From positions 62,001 through 126,000 of the forward strand of contig JAAEMK010000103.1 in NCBI GenBank assembly GCA_024225635.1: a stretch of 64,000 nt of DNA, given 5' to 3'. Positions 26,188 to 35,409 of the stretch are shown piece after piece. The position numbers and the translations under genes were made by a program. Numbering within the stretch: position 1 is the first letter of the stretch; every line of letters starts with the position of its first letter. The notes below the pieces were generated by a model. The model saw nothing but the letters and a program-made list of their open reading frames with translations, ran no database searches and had not been told where the DNA came from. This DNA comes from Desulfobacteraceae bacterium (GTDB lineage: Bacteria > Desulfobacterota > Desulfobacteria > Desulfobacterales > Desulfobacteraceae).

Positions 26188-28275
26188 ATGGAAAAAATAT
26201 TTACAACCCAGCTTAACGGCAAGGATTTCACCATCACTGCCGGTAAAATCGCAAAACAGGCTTCAGGGTCGGTGATCGTCCAGCATGGCGAGACCATCGT
26301 CCTTGTGACCGCTGTGTCGTCAAAAGACCCCAGGGACAGCGTTTCTTTCCTTCCCCTTACCGTGGAGTACCAGGAGAAGATCTATGCCGCCGGTAGAATC
26401 CCCGGCAATTATTTCAGGCGGGAGATCGGCAGGCCCAGCGAGAAGGAAACCCTGACCGCCCGGCTCATCGACCGTCCCATCCGCCCCCTGTTTGAAAAGG
26501 GGTGGGCCTGTGAGACCCAGGTGATCGCCACTGTCATCTCAACCGATAAAGAGAACGAGCCGGATGTGCTTGCCATGGTGGGCGCCTCTGCCGCACTTCA
26601 GATGTCCGACATTCCCTTTGCGGGTCCCATTGCAGGGGTGAGGGTCGGCCGGATCGACGGTGAATTTGTTGCCAACCCCACGATCGAGCAGATGGAGAAC
26701 AGCGATATCGAGCTTGTGGTTGCTGGTTCCAAGACCGGTGTGGTCATGGTTGAGGGCGGCGCCAACATCGTATCCGAAGCCGAGATGCTCGATGCGATCT
26801 TCTTTGGTCATGAGAGCATGCAGCCCATCATTGAACTCCAGGAAGAGCTCAAGGCGGCCCTGGGTAAAGAGAAGCGCGCCTATACACCCCCCGAGGTGGA
26901 CCAGGAGCTGCTTGAAAAGGTGACCGGGCTCAGCGAAGAGAAAATCCATACGGCTGTCCAGACCCAGGGAAAGATGGAGCGGACCAAGGCACTTGGGGAT
27001 GTCCGGACCGAACTGATCGAGACCCTTGGGGAGGAACTGGCCGACCGGGTAGGCGAGGTCAAGTCCATTTTCGGCGATCTTGTAAAGAAGGTTTCCCGGA
27101 AGATCGTCCTTAAGGAGAACAAGCGGATCGACGGCCGGGCCTTTGACGAGGTCAGGGATATCGCCTGTGAGGTGGGTAGCCTGCCCAGGCCCCACGGCAG
27201 CGCCCTGTTTACCAGGGGAGAGACCCAGGTGCTGGGCGTCCTCACTCTGGGATCGGGACCGGACGAGCAGCGGATCGAGACCCTGAACGGCAACGAGACC
27301 CGGAACTTCATGCTCCACTACAACTTTCCTCCCTTTTCCGTTGGCGAGTGCCGGCGTCCGGGTGGACCGAGCCGCAGGGACATCGGCCACGGCAATCTTG
27401 CCCACCGTGCCCTTGAGCGGGTTCTGCCCGATCCCGAGGATTTCGAATACACCATCCGCCTGGTTGGCGAGGTGATGGAGTCCAACGGCAGCTCTTCCAT
27501 GGGAACCGTATGTTCCGGTACCCTGGCCCTGATGGACGGTGGCGTGCCCATTTCCGCCCCGGTATCCGGTATTGCCATGGGTCTTGTTTCCGATGAGGAG
27601 AACACCGCGGTCCTCAGTGATATCCTCGGAGATGAGGATCACTTCGGGGACATGGACTTCAAGGTGGCTGGTACGGAAGAGGGCATCACCGCACTTCAGA
27701 TGGATATCAAGATCCGGGAGCTCTCCAAGGACGTGCTTGTCAAGGCGCTCAACCAGGCGCGTGAGGGACGGCTTCACATCCTCGGCAGGATGCTTGAGAC
27801 CCTGGACAACTCCAGGGAGAACATGTCTCCCTATGCCCCCAAGATCATCAGCGTGAAGATCAATCCCGACAAGATCCGGGAGATCATCGGCCCCGGCGGT
27901 AAGATGATCCGCTCCATCCAGGCGGACACCAACACCAACATCGAGGTGGACGACTCCGGTCTTGTGAAGATCGCAGCGGAAAACCAGGAAGATGGTGAGG
28001 CCGCGGCAAAGATCGTCACCGACATCGGACTCGATCCTGAGATCGGTGCGATTTATGAGGGCGAGGTGGTGAAAATCACTGATTTTGGCGCATTTGTAAG
28101 GATCAAGACCGGTACCGACGGCCTGGTTCACATCTCCGAGCTTGCCAACCGGCGGGTGAAGAAGGTGACCGATGTGGTCAAAGAGGGTGAGGTTATCCGG
28201 GTAAAGGTGCTTGAGATCACCCGTGACGGAAAGATCCGTCTCAGCGTCAAGGCCATAGAGAACGACGAAAAATAG
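26188..28275 (+). CDS. pnp: Polyribonucleotide nucleotidyltransferase (PNPase)
   Basis: PNPase degrades RNA 3' to 5' with phosphate. The 695-residue protein has two RNase PH domains with '[13 protein letters not shown]'-like and '[20 protein letters not shown]' segments, a KH domain with '[13 protein letters not shown]' (about residues 568-580), and an S1 domain ('[15 protein letters not shown]') near the C-terminus. The start is ATG 26188 with CAGGAGA; the frame is open further upstream without family similarity. The next gene starts on the last base of its stop codon. Confidence 0.97.
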   Translation: MEKIFTTQLNGKDFTITAGKIAKQASGSVIVQHGETIVLVTAVSSKDPRDSVSFLPLTVEYQEKIYAAGRIPGNYFRREIGRPSEKETLTARLIDRPIRPLFEKGWACETQVIATVISTDKENEPDVLAMVGASAALQMSDIPFAGPIAGVRVGRIDGEFVANPTIEQMENSDIELVVAGSKTGVVMVEGGANIVSEAEMLDAIFFGHESMQPIIELQEELKAALGKEKRAYTPPEVDQELLEKVTGLSEEKIHTAVQTQGKMERTKALGDVRTELIETLGEELADRVGEVKSIFGDLVKKVSRKIVLKENKRIDGRAFDEVRDIACEVGSLPRPHGSALFTRGETQVLGVLTLGSGPDEQRIETLNGNETRNFMLHYNFPPFSVGECRRPGGPSRRDIGHGNLAHRALERVLPDPEDFEYTIRLVGEVMESNGSSSMGTVCSGTLALMDGGVPISAPVSGIAMGLVSDEENTAVLSDILGDEDHFGDMDFKVAGTEEGITALQMDIKIRELSKDVLVKALNQAREGRLHILGRMLETLDNSRENMSPYAPKIISVKINPDKIREIIGPGGKMIRSIQADTNTNIEVDDSGLVKIAAENQEDGEAAAKIVTDIGLDPEIGAIYEGEVVKITDFGAFVRIKTGTDGLVHISELANRRVKKVTDVVKEGEVIRVKVLEITRDGKIRLSVKAIENDEK

Positions 28276-29054
28276 TGGAACGCCCCTGCTTATCCATCTG
28301 CCCCCTGGCAAGTGGCAGCAGGGGTAATTCCGTGTTTGTATCGGGCGGAAACACCTCCATCCTCGTTGACGCCGGCCTGTCCGGCGTGGAATTGGAACGG
28401 CGGATGCGTGCACGATCCCTTTCGCCCGATAGCCTTTCCGCCGTGGTGGTGACCCACGAGCACACGGACCATATTCAGGCCGCCGGCATCTTGTGCCGGC
28501 GCTACAACATCCCCCTTTACATCAATTCAAGGACCCATGGCGCAGCCGCAGCCAAGCTTGGTAAGGTGGAGCTTGTCAACCTGTTCGCCTGTGGCACCCG
28601 GTTTGAAATCGGGGATCTGACCATCAACCCCTTTTCCATCTCCCACGATGCCGCAGACCCTTTGGGCATGACCGTTGCCCACGATAACGCCAAGCTCGGC
28701 ATTGCAACGGATCTTGGGATTGCCACCAGCCTGGTGCGCCAGCATCTTCAAGGATGCCGCCTGCTCTATCTGGAAGCCAACCACGATCCATACCTGCTCA
28801 ATACCGGCCCCTATCCCTGGTACCTGAAACAGCGGGTCAAGAGCCGAAAGGGCCACCTCTCCAACCAGGAGGCGGCAGCCCTTGTTTGTGACGTGAGAAC
28901 CCCGGTTCTGGACCATGTGATCCTGGCCCATCTAAGCGAACAGAACAATCGCCCTGAAAAGGCGCTCCAGGCGATGACCGAAGCCCTGGACGCCCCCCAT
29001 ATCAAGGTTGAGGTGGCACGGCCGGATCTGCCGGGCACCCTTATCGAGCTGTGA
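28275..29054 (+). CDS. Metallo-beta-lactamase-fold hydrolase, YycJ/WalJ-like
   Basis: The 259-residue protein has the zinc motif THEHTDH (about residues 60-66) after 'NTSILVDAGLSG', and later His/Asp ligands in 'FSISHDA' and 'LEANHD'. The opening 'LASGSRGNSVFV' is typical of the YycJ/VicX branch, exonuclease-like enzymes of unclear cellular role. The GTG start overlaps the pnp stop codon by one base, so translation is probably coupled. It ends 13 bases before the stop of the converging DUF3141 gene. Confidence 0.88.
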   Translation: MERPCLSICPLASGSRGNSVFVSGGNTSILVDAGLSGVELERRMRARSLSPDSLSAVVVTHEHTDHIQAAGILCRRYNIPLYINSRTHGAAAAKLGKVELVNLFACGTRFEIGDLTINPFSISHDAADPLGMTVAHDNAKLGIATDLGIATSLVRQHLQGCRLLYLEANHDPYLLNTGPYPWYLKQRVKSRKGHLSNQEAAALVCDVRTPVLDHVILAHLSEQNNRPEKALQAMTEALDAPHIKVEVARPDLPGTLIEL

Positions 29055-29067
29055 ACGTGGCCGTCTC

Positions 29068-31299
29068 CTAGGACAAGGTCTTTTTGTCGTGGAGCATGGC
29101 TTTTATCTTGTCCAGAAACTTGGTTGCCGCGTCTCCGGTGGCAATGGTGTCTGTCTCATTCAGGGCTTCAAGCATCTGAATAGCGCTCAGCCGGTTTTCC
29201 GCTCCCCGTATCAGCTTGGGAATGGCGGCGATGGCCCGCTCTTCGTCAAACTGAAGCAGCTTCACCTGCTCGTGCATCTTTTCTTTCAGTTCGACCTCGC
29301 TGGTTTTGGTCATGATGTTGTGGATGGTGACAAGTTTCCTGATAAACTTCAGCTCTTCCTGGGTGATGCTGTGGTCCTTACCGATCAATGCCGCCATCAG
29401 CCGGAACAGTCCCTTGACAAAGCCGCCCTTTTCCATGGCGGCGCGCATCTGGCGTTCCTCTTCTGTCTTTTTATGCAGGCTTTTTTCCAGTATCTCCTGC
29501 TTCATGGTTTCTTCTTTCTCCGTTATCTCACTGATGCGGTTTTCAAAGGAATCCCGGATAAAGGGATTGCCGTAAAGGCTCCTGAAGCATAGCTCCTGTG
29601 CGTCGTCCCGGATATCCCGAAAGGCGTCCCAAACGCCTGCCCAGGCCTTGGCATTGCTTTTTTCCAGGGATAGAAACAGGTTGTCCCCGGAGACCATTCT
29701 GCGGTTCTCCTTCACCATGGGTGCCCAGGCCTTAAACGGGCCCATCCAGGGATTTTTGTCTGAAAAGGCGTACCTGGACCAGCGAAGGGGGCTGGCTTGT
29801 CTCAGCCATTCGGCGGAATATTCATTTGTCCACAACTTGACCCAGGGACTCACAAAGGTCTGGTAGCACTCGTCATTAAAGTCCGACACCGCCGACACAA
29901 CCCGGAAATCCTCTTCCTCCAGGGTACCGTCGTCAAGTTCGAGGATTTTATCCATGGTGCGCTCTTCAAATTTGACGTTGTAGTCGCCCGTCTCAACCGA
30001 GTTCTCTTCCTCCTCGATGACCATCTCGTAGAGGCCCGGGTTCAGGTAGTGCATCAGGTCGATGCTGCCGATGATTTCCTTGTGCTCTTTCTTCGACACC
30101 TTGCTGGACACAAAGATACCCAGGTGGCCGATGGTCTTGTGGAGCAGGTAGACCACCACCTGTCCCTGGCGCTTGATCTCCTCCTCCGACTCCCACACCC
30201 TGACGATCCAGTTGAGGGCCTGCTGGGGAGGGGTGATGTTGTCGCCGCTGGAGGCAAATACCAGGATGGGGTCCTGGATGTTCTTGAGGTCGATCCGGGT
30301 ATTCTCGTCCAGCTCCAGCAGCCCCTGTTCCAGCCGGTTGCCCACAAAGAGGTTGGCCACGATGAAGTGGATCTCCTCGGAGGTCATGTAGTAGTAACCG
30401 TTCCACCACTTTTCGAAATCCAGGTAGCGTTTCTCCTCGGTGTCCACCTTGGAATAGACGTTGTACTGCTTGGTCCAGAAGGTGTTTGCCGGGTTCAGGT
30501 CCTCAAACCCCGCCACCAGGTTTGCCCCGTCAAACTTTCCGTCGCCAAGGTCGCTCCACAGGGAGGCCATCCAGGTGCCGCCGGTAAGGCCCCCTTTGTA
30601 GCGCATGGGATTTTTGCCCTCCACCCCGGCCCAGTAGGAGAGGGGGGAGCCGTTGAACACCAGGGGGCCGGTGATATCGGGCCGGTCGGCCGCGATCAGG
30701 GCCGAGGCCCATCCCCCCTGGCAGTTGCCTATGAGGGCGGGTTTTTCCGCCTCCGGGTGAAGGCGGTGGATCTCTTCAATGAACTTGACCTGGCTGCGCT
30801 GGACGTCGGCCAGGGTCTGGTCCGGCTCCGGGTCCGGGAGAAAGAGAATAAAATAGACAGGATGGCCCAGGGTCAGGGCGATGCCGATCTCCGAGTCCCG
30901 TTTGGAACCGCCGATGCCGGGGCCGTGGCCCGCCCGTGGATCAATGATCACGATGGGGCGCCGTTTCAATTCGGAAGGCGGGGGCTGGTCTTCCATCTGA
31001 ACGGTCCGGCGCTCCTGCTCCCCTTTTTTTCTGAATATCGGTTGTTTCCGGCGATCCCGGATCTTGGCCAGGAGAAAGTTGACAGGCCGGTCAAAGGTTC
31101 TTCCATCCATGACCACATCATAGTCAAAGGTGAGAACCGGAGGGTTGCCCTTGGCCATGTGATCATGATAGATGTCGCCCCGCTTTCGCAGGACGTCCAT
31201 GAACAGGATCGATCTTTGCCATGCATCGTCAAAGTATTCCCATGCGTCGCTGAAAAGGGTTCTGTCTGACGCCTCTGTGCTCGGTTGCTGCTGCTCCAT
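29068..31299 (-). CDS. DUF3141 family alpha/beta-hydrolase-like protein
   Basis: The 743-residue protein matches the DUF3141 family by its length and by the segment 'FDYDVVMDGRTFDRPVNFLL' early in the chain. It has an alpha/beta-hydrolase nucleophile elbow GNCQGG near residue 220, with Cys in place of Ser, as in polyhydroxyalkanoate synthases, and a later 'SSGDNITPPQQAL' that carries the acid residue region. The C-terminal 200 residues are charged and helical, resembling a TerB-like or regulatory extension ('MAALIGKDHSITQEELKFIRKL'). The substrate is unknown. The start is ATG 31299 after AGGAGGA. Confidence 0.78.
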   Translation of the reverse strand: MEQQQPSTEASDRTLFSDAWEYFDDAWQRSILFMDVLRKRGDIYHDHMAKGNPPVLTFDYDVVMDGRTFDRPVNFLLAKIRDRRKQPIFRKKGEQERRTVQMEDQPPPSELKRRPIVIIDPRAGHGPGIGGSKRDSEIGIALTLGHPVYFILFLPDPEPDQTLADVQRSQVKFIEEIHRLHPEAEKPALIGNCQGGWASALIAADRPDITGPLVFNGSPLSYWAGVEGKNPMRYKGGLTGGTWMASLWSDLGDGKFDGANLVAGFEDLNPANTFWTKQYNVYSKVDTEEKRYLDFEKWWNGYYYMTSEEIHFIVANLFVGNRLEQGLLELDENTRIDLKNIQDPILVFASSGDNITPPQQALNWIVRVWESEEEIKRQGQVVVYLLHKTIGHLGIFVSSKVSKKEHKEIIGSIDLMHYLNPGLYEMVIEEEENSVETGDYNVKFEERTMDKILELDDGTLEEEDFRVVSAVSDFNDECYQTFVSPWVKLWTNEYSAEWLRQASPLRWSRYAFSDKNPWMGPFKAWAPMVKENRRMVSGDNLFLSLEKSNAKAWAGVWDAFRDIRDDAQELCFRSLYGNPFIRDSFENRISEITEKEETMKQEILEKSLHKKTEEERQMRAAMEKGGFVKGLFRLMAALIGKDHSITQEELKFIRKLVTIHNIMTKTSEVELKEKMHEQVKLLQFDEERAIAAIPKLIRGAENRLSAIQMLEALNETDTIATGDAATKFLDKIKAMLHDKKTLS

Positions 31300-31659
31300 G
31301 TCTTCCTCCTGTGATCTCGTGTTGGCCGAAACTTGAAACGCCGTCCATAGCCACGGGGGACTGACGTTGTGCCCGGCTGTTGACAATGACAAAAAGAAAA
31401 TCCACGGCCCATGGAAACGCCATGAAACCGGTTCGATTGTGATGGGTGCGAATTTTTTAGTTATAATTTACGGATTTGATCTGGGTGCTTTGATCCTGAA
31501 AACTATAGCCAAATTGTCATTTCAAAGTCAAGCAAGAACTCAAATAACTTGTTTCCTTGACACCCCGGCCTGGGTTGTATAGAAGTCTAGTCTGATGGTC
31601 CCCGGCACTATCCCTGCCAGGGAACCGAGTGGCACTTTAACCAATCTGGGAGAGTTGTT
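31300..31659. other. Gap between divergent DUF3141 and EamA genes
   Basis: No gene is supported here. The gap holds two heptamer units (CCGAAAC and TTGAAAC, 31326-31339). A possible promoter for the EamA gene is TTGACA at 31557-31562 with TATAGA 15 bases further, a shorter spacing than ideal. A GC-rich stretch follows up to the ribosome-binding site. Confidence 0.5.
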
Positions 31660-32568
31660 TTGAACCTTGTAGCCCTGATTCTGATCACCGTTTCCGCCGT
31701 GATGCATGCCGGCTGGAATCTCCTTGGAAAGCATGAGCACCCGGATGCCGCATTTTTCCTGGTTGCCACCTTTTTTGGCAGCGTCATGATGGTGCCCGTG
31801 GTGATGTTCTGGTTTCCATTTCTTCCCGGGGTTTCCCTTTATGCCTGGTTTCTCACCGCCCTTGGGGGCTTGTTCCAGGCCCTTTATTACGTCACCCTGG
31901 CCTTTGCCTATCGCCATGGAGAGATGTCCGTTGCCTATCCAATCTGCCGTTCCTTTCCCCTGGTCCTGGTGGTCCTGGCCTCCCTGGCATTGGGCAAGGG
32001 GGCGGAGATATCCGGGCTCTGTCTTGCGGGGGTGGCTGCCATTGTCGTGGGGAGTATTATACTGCCCATGGCGCGGTTCCGGGATGTCCGGCTGAAGTCC
32101 TACGCAAACCTGTCCTCCATGATGGCCCTGGTGGTGGCCTGCACCACGGCAGGCTACTCCGTGGTGGACGATGTTGCTCTTTCCATCCTTGTGCCCGCCC
32201 TGGAGGGGGATCTTCAATTCTGCAGCATCTCGTTGCTCTATCTTTTTTTTCAGAACGGTTTTGCCATTCTTTTTCTTGCCCTCATGACCCTTCCCACGGA
32301 GAAGGGACGCACCAGGGTCAGGGAGATCCGGCGTCACCGGCTCAGGAATACGGTCATTGCCGGCATCGGTGTCACCGCCACCTATGGCCTGGTGTTGATG
32401 GCAATGACCGTTGCCGAAAACGTCACCTATGTGGTGGCCTTTCGCCAGATGAGCATTCCCCTCGGCACCGTGCTCGGGGTGCTGGTGCTGAAGGAACAAC
32501 GGGCCATGCCCAAGCTGGTGGGGATCTCCGTCATCTCCCTGGGGCTTGTGTGCGTCGCCCTGGGATAG
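31660..32568 (+). CDS. EamA/DMT-family membrane transporter
   Basis: The 302-residue protein has about ten hydrophobic helices in two repeats, as in the drug/metabolite transporter superfamily; 'AVMHAGWNLLGK' in helix 1 and 'ERCPIQ'-free but Pro-rich 'VAYPICRSFPLVLVVLASLALG' in the middle are typical of EamA proteins. The substrate cannot be read from the sequence. It begins with TTG 31660 after GGGAGAG. It converges on the radical-SAM operon, with 25 bases between the stops. Confidence 0.82.
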   Translation: MNLVALILITVSAVMHAGWNLLGKHEHPDAAFFLVATFFGSVMMVPVVMFWFPFLPGVSLYAWFLTALGGLFQALYYVTLAFAYRHGEMSVAYPICRSFPLVLVVLASLALGKGAEISGLCLAGVAAIVVGSIILPMARFRDVRLKSYANLSSMMALVVACTTAGYSVVDDVALSILVPALEGDLQFCSISLLYLFFQNGFAILFLALMTLPTEKGRTRVREIRRHRLRNTVIAGIGVTATYGLVLMAMTVAENVTYVVAFRQMSIPLGTVLGVLVLKEQRAMPKLVGISVISLGLVCVALG

Positions 32569-32593
32569 TTCCCGGGAGAGCCACAGGGCTTCC

Positions 32594-34075
32594 CTATATA
32601 TCTAAAATGGCCCTTATCTCCTGGTCAATGCGTGTCCCTGAGGCGTTGATGTCCTCGTCGATTTTGCCCCTCTCCGCCCGGTCCAGGAGCCTGAAGAAGA
32701 GATCCGCCAGATAGTCGTTGGCCTGTCTGGAGACCCTCGTTTCCGCCTTGGCAAAGTAGACGGGTGAGCCGGGATCCCCCATGCTTCTGAGAATGGTGTG
32801 GCAGGCCGCCACCACAAGGGTTGACATCCACTTGACTCCCTTGTCCACAAAGGTCACCTCCCCCTCGAATCCGAACATGCCGCTTTTGACCAGGCGGCCG
32901 TCCCGTTCAAATTCGGTGTAGGCCCCGGTGCCCTTGAGCACGATCTGGCAGTGGCACAGGAGGTTGGCCGTTCTTTCCAGGCGGTCCAGGAGGTCGTTTG
33001 CCATGAGAAAGTCGATGTTGTTCCTCAGATCCTTGAGGGTGGCGTCCTGGACAAACATGAGAAAGCCCACCTCAGGCTCGATGCCGTGGCGCCGGCACAG
33101 CTCGATGGCCCGGGCCCCCTGGGAGGGACCGCTGCTTTTGTTGATCTTTCCCAGTATCTGTTCAGATCCGCTCTCGATGCCCATGAGAAGCGAGGTGAAG
33201 CCCGCTTCCATCAGGTGGTGGAGGATTTCGTCGTCAAGGTCCGAGGGCCGGGTCTCCATGCCAAAGGTGATCTTCATGGGCTTGATCAGGTCCATGAGTT
33301 TGAGCATCCGCTCTTTTCCCCTTTTGCCGGGCCCGATGAAGTTGGGGTCCGCAAAGTAGAAATCCCTTGCCCCCTTGTCCACAAGGGCTTGCATCTCCCG
33401 TGCGATCGCTTCCGGGCTGCGGCCCCGCCACAAGGGGCCCTGGTTGTAAAACGATGGCACGGGACAGAAGCTGCAATGGTTGTAGCAGCCCCGGCTGCCA
33501 AGGATGGAAACCGTGCCGTCAAGGGAGGGCCGCAGGGGCACCGGAAAGATGCCGGGATCTTTTTCAGGCGGCCGCAATTGGAAGGCATTGGGCGTCAGGG
33601 CGCTGTTCAGGGCCAGCCCCGGAATGTGGGTGGGGGGCCCTGTTTTTTCAAGGGCTGCGGCAAGTTCCGCCAGGGTGTGTTCAAACTCTCCCACGGCAAT
33701 GGAGTCCACCTCCTTTGCCGTGGCGAGGATCTCCCGGAAAACCAGGGTGGGAAAGAAGCCGAACAGGTTGATGTGGCCGGAGAATCCCTTGCTTCTTAGC
33801 CGGGTGAAGAGGTCGAACAGGCGCGGGGTGTGCTCCCAGAAGTAGACGGCGTTGACGCACAGCAGGCCGGGATCGAGATCCAGGATCTCTTTCTCCGCCC
33901 GGTGAAAATCCCATCGTTTTCCGGCAGCGTCCATGAAGCCTGTGTCAAACCCTTTGGATTCAAGCATGGATGCGGCATAGCCGCCCATGAGGCAGGACCA
34001 GAGGGGGGTGTTGGCAATGTCGTTGAACCGTTTTTCCGAGAGCATTCTCGGGTGTTCGAGTACCAGGGTTTTCAT
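32594..34075 (-). CDS. B12-type radical-SAM protein (last gene of the riboswitch operon; BzaD/BzaE candidate)
   Basis: The 493-residue protein has an N-terminal Rossmann-like B12-binding type domain (about 1-140) and a radical-SAM core with CYNHCSFC (C-x3-C-x2-C, about residues 199-206) that binds the [4Fe-4S] cluster; 'ESGSEQIL' is the usual Glu/Ser strand. Such proteins methylate unactivated carbons or rearrange rings using methylcobalamin and SAM. No DxHxxG motif is seen, which is common in this class. The ATG overlaps the stop of the previous gene (ATGA). Gene order and cobalamin control suggest a late step in benzimidazole lower-ligand synthesis, by analogy to BzaD/BzaE; this is inference. 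Confidence 0.85.
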   Translation of the reverse strand: MKTLVLEHPRMLSEKRFNDIANTPLWSCLMGGYAASMLESKGFDTGFMDAAGKRWDFHRAEKEILDLDPGLLCVNAVYFWEHTPRLFDLFTRLRSKGFSGHINLFGFFPTLVFREILATAKEVDSIAVGEFEHTLAELAAALEKTGPPTHIPGLALNSALTPNAFQLRPPEKDPGIFPVPLRPSLDGTVSILGSRGCYNHCSFCPVPSFYNQGPLWRGRSPEAIAREMQALVDKGARDFYFADPNFIGPGKRGKERMLKLMDLIKPMKITFGMETRPSDLDDEILHHLMEAGFTSLLMGIESGSEQILGKINKSSGPSQGARAIELCRRHGIEPEVGFLMFVQDATLKDLRNNIDFLMANDLLDRLERTANLLCHCQIVLKGTGAYTEFERDGRLVKSGMFGFEGEVTFVDKGVKWMSTLVVAACHTILRSMGDPGSPVYFAKAETRVSRQANDYLADLFFRLLDRAERGKIDEDINASGTRIDQEIRAILDI

Positions 34076-35403
34076 TGTGCCTCCATGGGAAGTTTCAGCC
34101 GGGAAAAGACCCCTGCCATGTGGCACCGGGCCTCGAGTTCGTGGAGAAGACGGGCATGGGGTTCCGGGTTGTGGTACACGGGATAGAGAAGATCCGTATC
34201 CGGGGAAAGCGCCCCGGATTTGATCAGCCGTTTTGTCATGGGGGCCCCGGGATAGAGCCGCACATGGTTGAAGATCACCGCCCCCAGGTTCCCGGCGTTG
34301 GCATGGATCGAAAGGAGCCGGTCCAGGGTCTCCCGTGTCTCCATTCTCTCCTTGTCTTCCTCTCCGGGAAGGTTGAGCAGAAAGTGGCACATGGTGAGAA
34401 TGCCGTTGTCCGCCGTGATTTTTGCGGCGTTAAAGAGGTCCTGCTTGGTCATTCTTTTGTTCAGCAGTTTCAGGCCGTGGTCCGTGAGGCTGTCCCCCGA
34501 GAAATAGATGGCCACGCAGCCTGCCTTTCGGGCAAGGGCGAGGTTATCCCGGGTGAGGGAGTCCTCCCGGAAAAATCCGGTCCATGAGAGGCCGAGATTC
34601 CGGTTCACAAGTTCCCGGCAGAGGGCTTCAAAGTGTTCCCGGGGCCGGTTCACCACGGAATCGGTGAAGTGGAAGAGCTTGATCCCGAAGCGATGGTTCA
34701 GGGACGTCATCTCGTCCGCAATTTTGGAAGGGCTTCGCAGGCGCATGCCGCACCCCCCGAGAAAGGGGTAGAGGCAGTAGCCGCACCAGAGGTCGCACCC
34801 CCGCTTGCCCTCGATGCCCACGGCCGCGATATAGGCGTTGCCCTTGGTGTAGGAGAGGGGAGGGAAGGCCTCCACATCCATGGGCGGCAGCTCGTCCATG
34901 GAGAGTTTGGGGCCCAAGGGGTTTTCCACGATCATGCCGTTGTTTCGCCATAGAATCCCGGGGATGCCGCCCGGATCGAGATCCGGTTCAAACAGGCGGG
35001 GAAAGATCAGCTCCCCTTCCCCTTTCAGGCCCATGTCAATCTCGGGCGCTTCTTCCATGAGCCGTCTTGCAAACAGGGAAAAGGCGGGCCCGCCGGCCAT
35101 GATCCTTGCTTCCGGGGCCAGGTTCCTTGCCAGGGCCGCCCCGGTCTTGAGGGAGGAGAGATAGGAGGCCTGGTGGCCGGCCAGGGGGTCGAGGTTCCGA
35201 AACGAGAGGACAATGGCGTCGGGCCGGAACCCTTCGATCTTTTCTTTCAGGTCGGGCCAGGGGTCCATGGCGATGTTCATGTCCAGCACCTGTTTGTCGT
35301 GGAGGGGGGGCAGGGTGCTTGACAGCCGGGACAGGCCCAGCGGATAAACTTTTTCCCCGGCTCCCAGGTGGGAGGTGGGAAGTTGTACCAGCAATATTTT
35401 CAT
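34072..35403 (-). CDS. B12-type radical-SAM protein (third gene of the riboswitch operon; BzaD/BzaE candidate)
   Basis: The 443-residue protein begins with 'MKILLVQLPTSHLGAGEKVY', the first strand and loop of a B12-binding type domain, and has a radical-SAM motif CDLWCGYC (C-x3-C-x2-C, about residues 203-210). Later motifs 'FSGDSLTDHGLKLLNK' and 'GILTMCHFLLNLPGE' match the radical-SAM barrel. Family members are methyltransferases or cyclases for small molecules. It starts 6 bases after the methyltransferase-DUF2284 stop and overlaps the next radical-SAM gene by four bases, so all are translated from one message. The product is not known. Confidence 0.86.
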   Translation of the reverse strand: MKILLVQLPTSHLGAGEKVYPLGLSRLSSTLPPLHDKQVLDMNIAMDPWPDLKEKIEGFRPDAIVLSFRNLDPLAGHQASYLSSLKTGAALARNLAPEARIMAGGPAFSLFARRLMEEAPEIDMGLKGEGELIFPRLFEPDLDPGGIPGILWRNNGMIVENPLGPKLSMDELPPMDVEAFPPLSYTKGNAYIAAVGIEGKRGCDLWCGYCLYPFLGGCGMRLRSPSKIADEMTSLNHRFGIKLFHFTDSVVNRPREHFEALCRELVNRNLGLSWTGFFREDSLTRDNLALARKAGCVAIYFSGDSLTDHGLKLLNKRMTKQDLFNAAKITADNGILTMCHFLLNLPGEEDKERMETRETLDRLLSIHANAGNLGAVIFNHVRLYPGAPMTKRLIKSGALSPDTDLLYPVYHNPEPHARLLHELEARCHMAGVFSRLKLPMEAQ

Positions 35404-35409
35404 CTATGA

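Noticed and set aside
26539-28413. 624-codon minus-strand frame opposite pnp
   Set aside because: Antisense shadow of a conserved gene.
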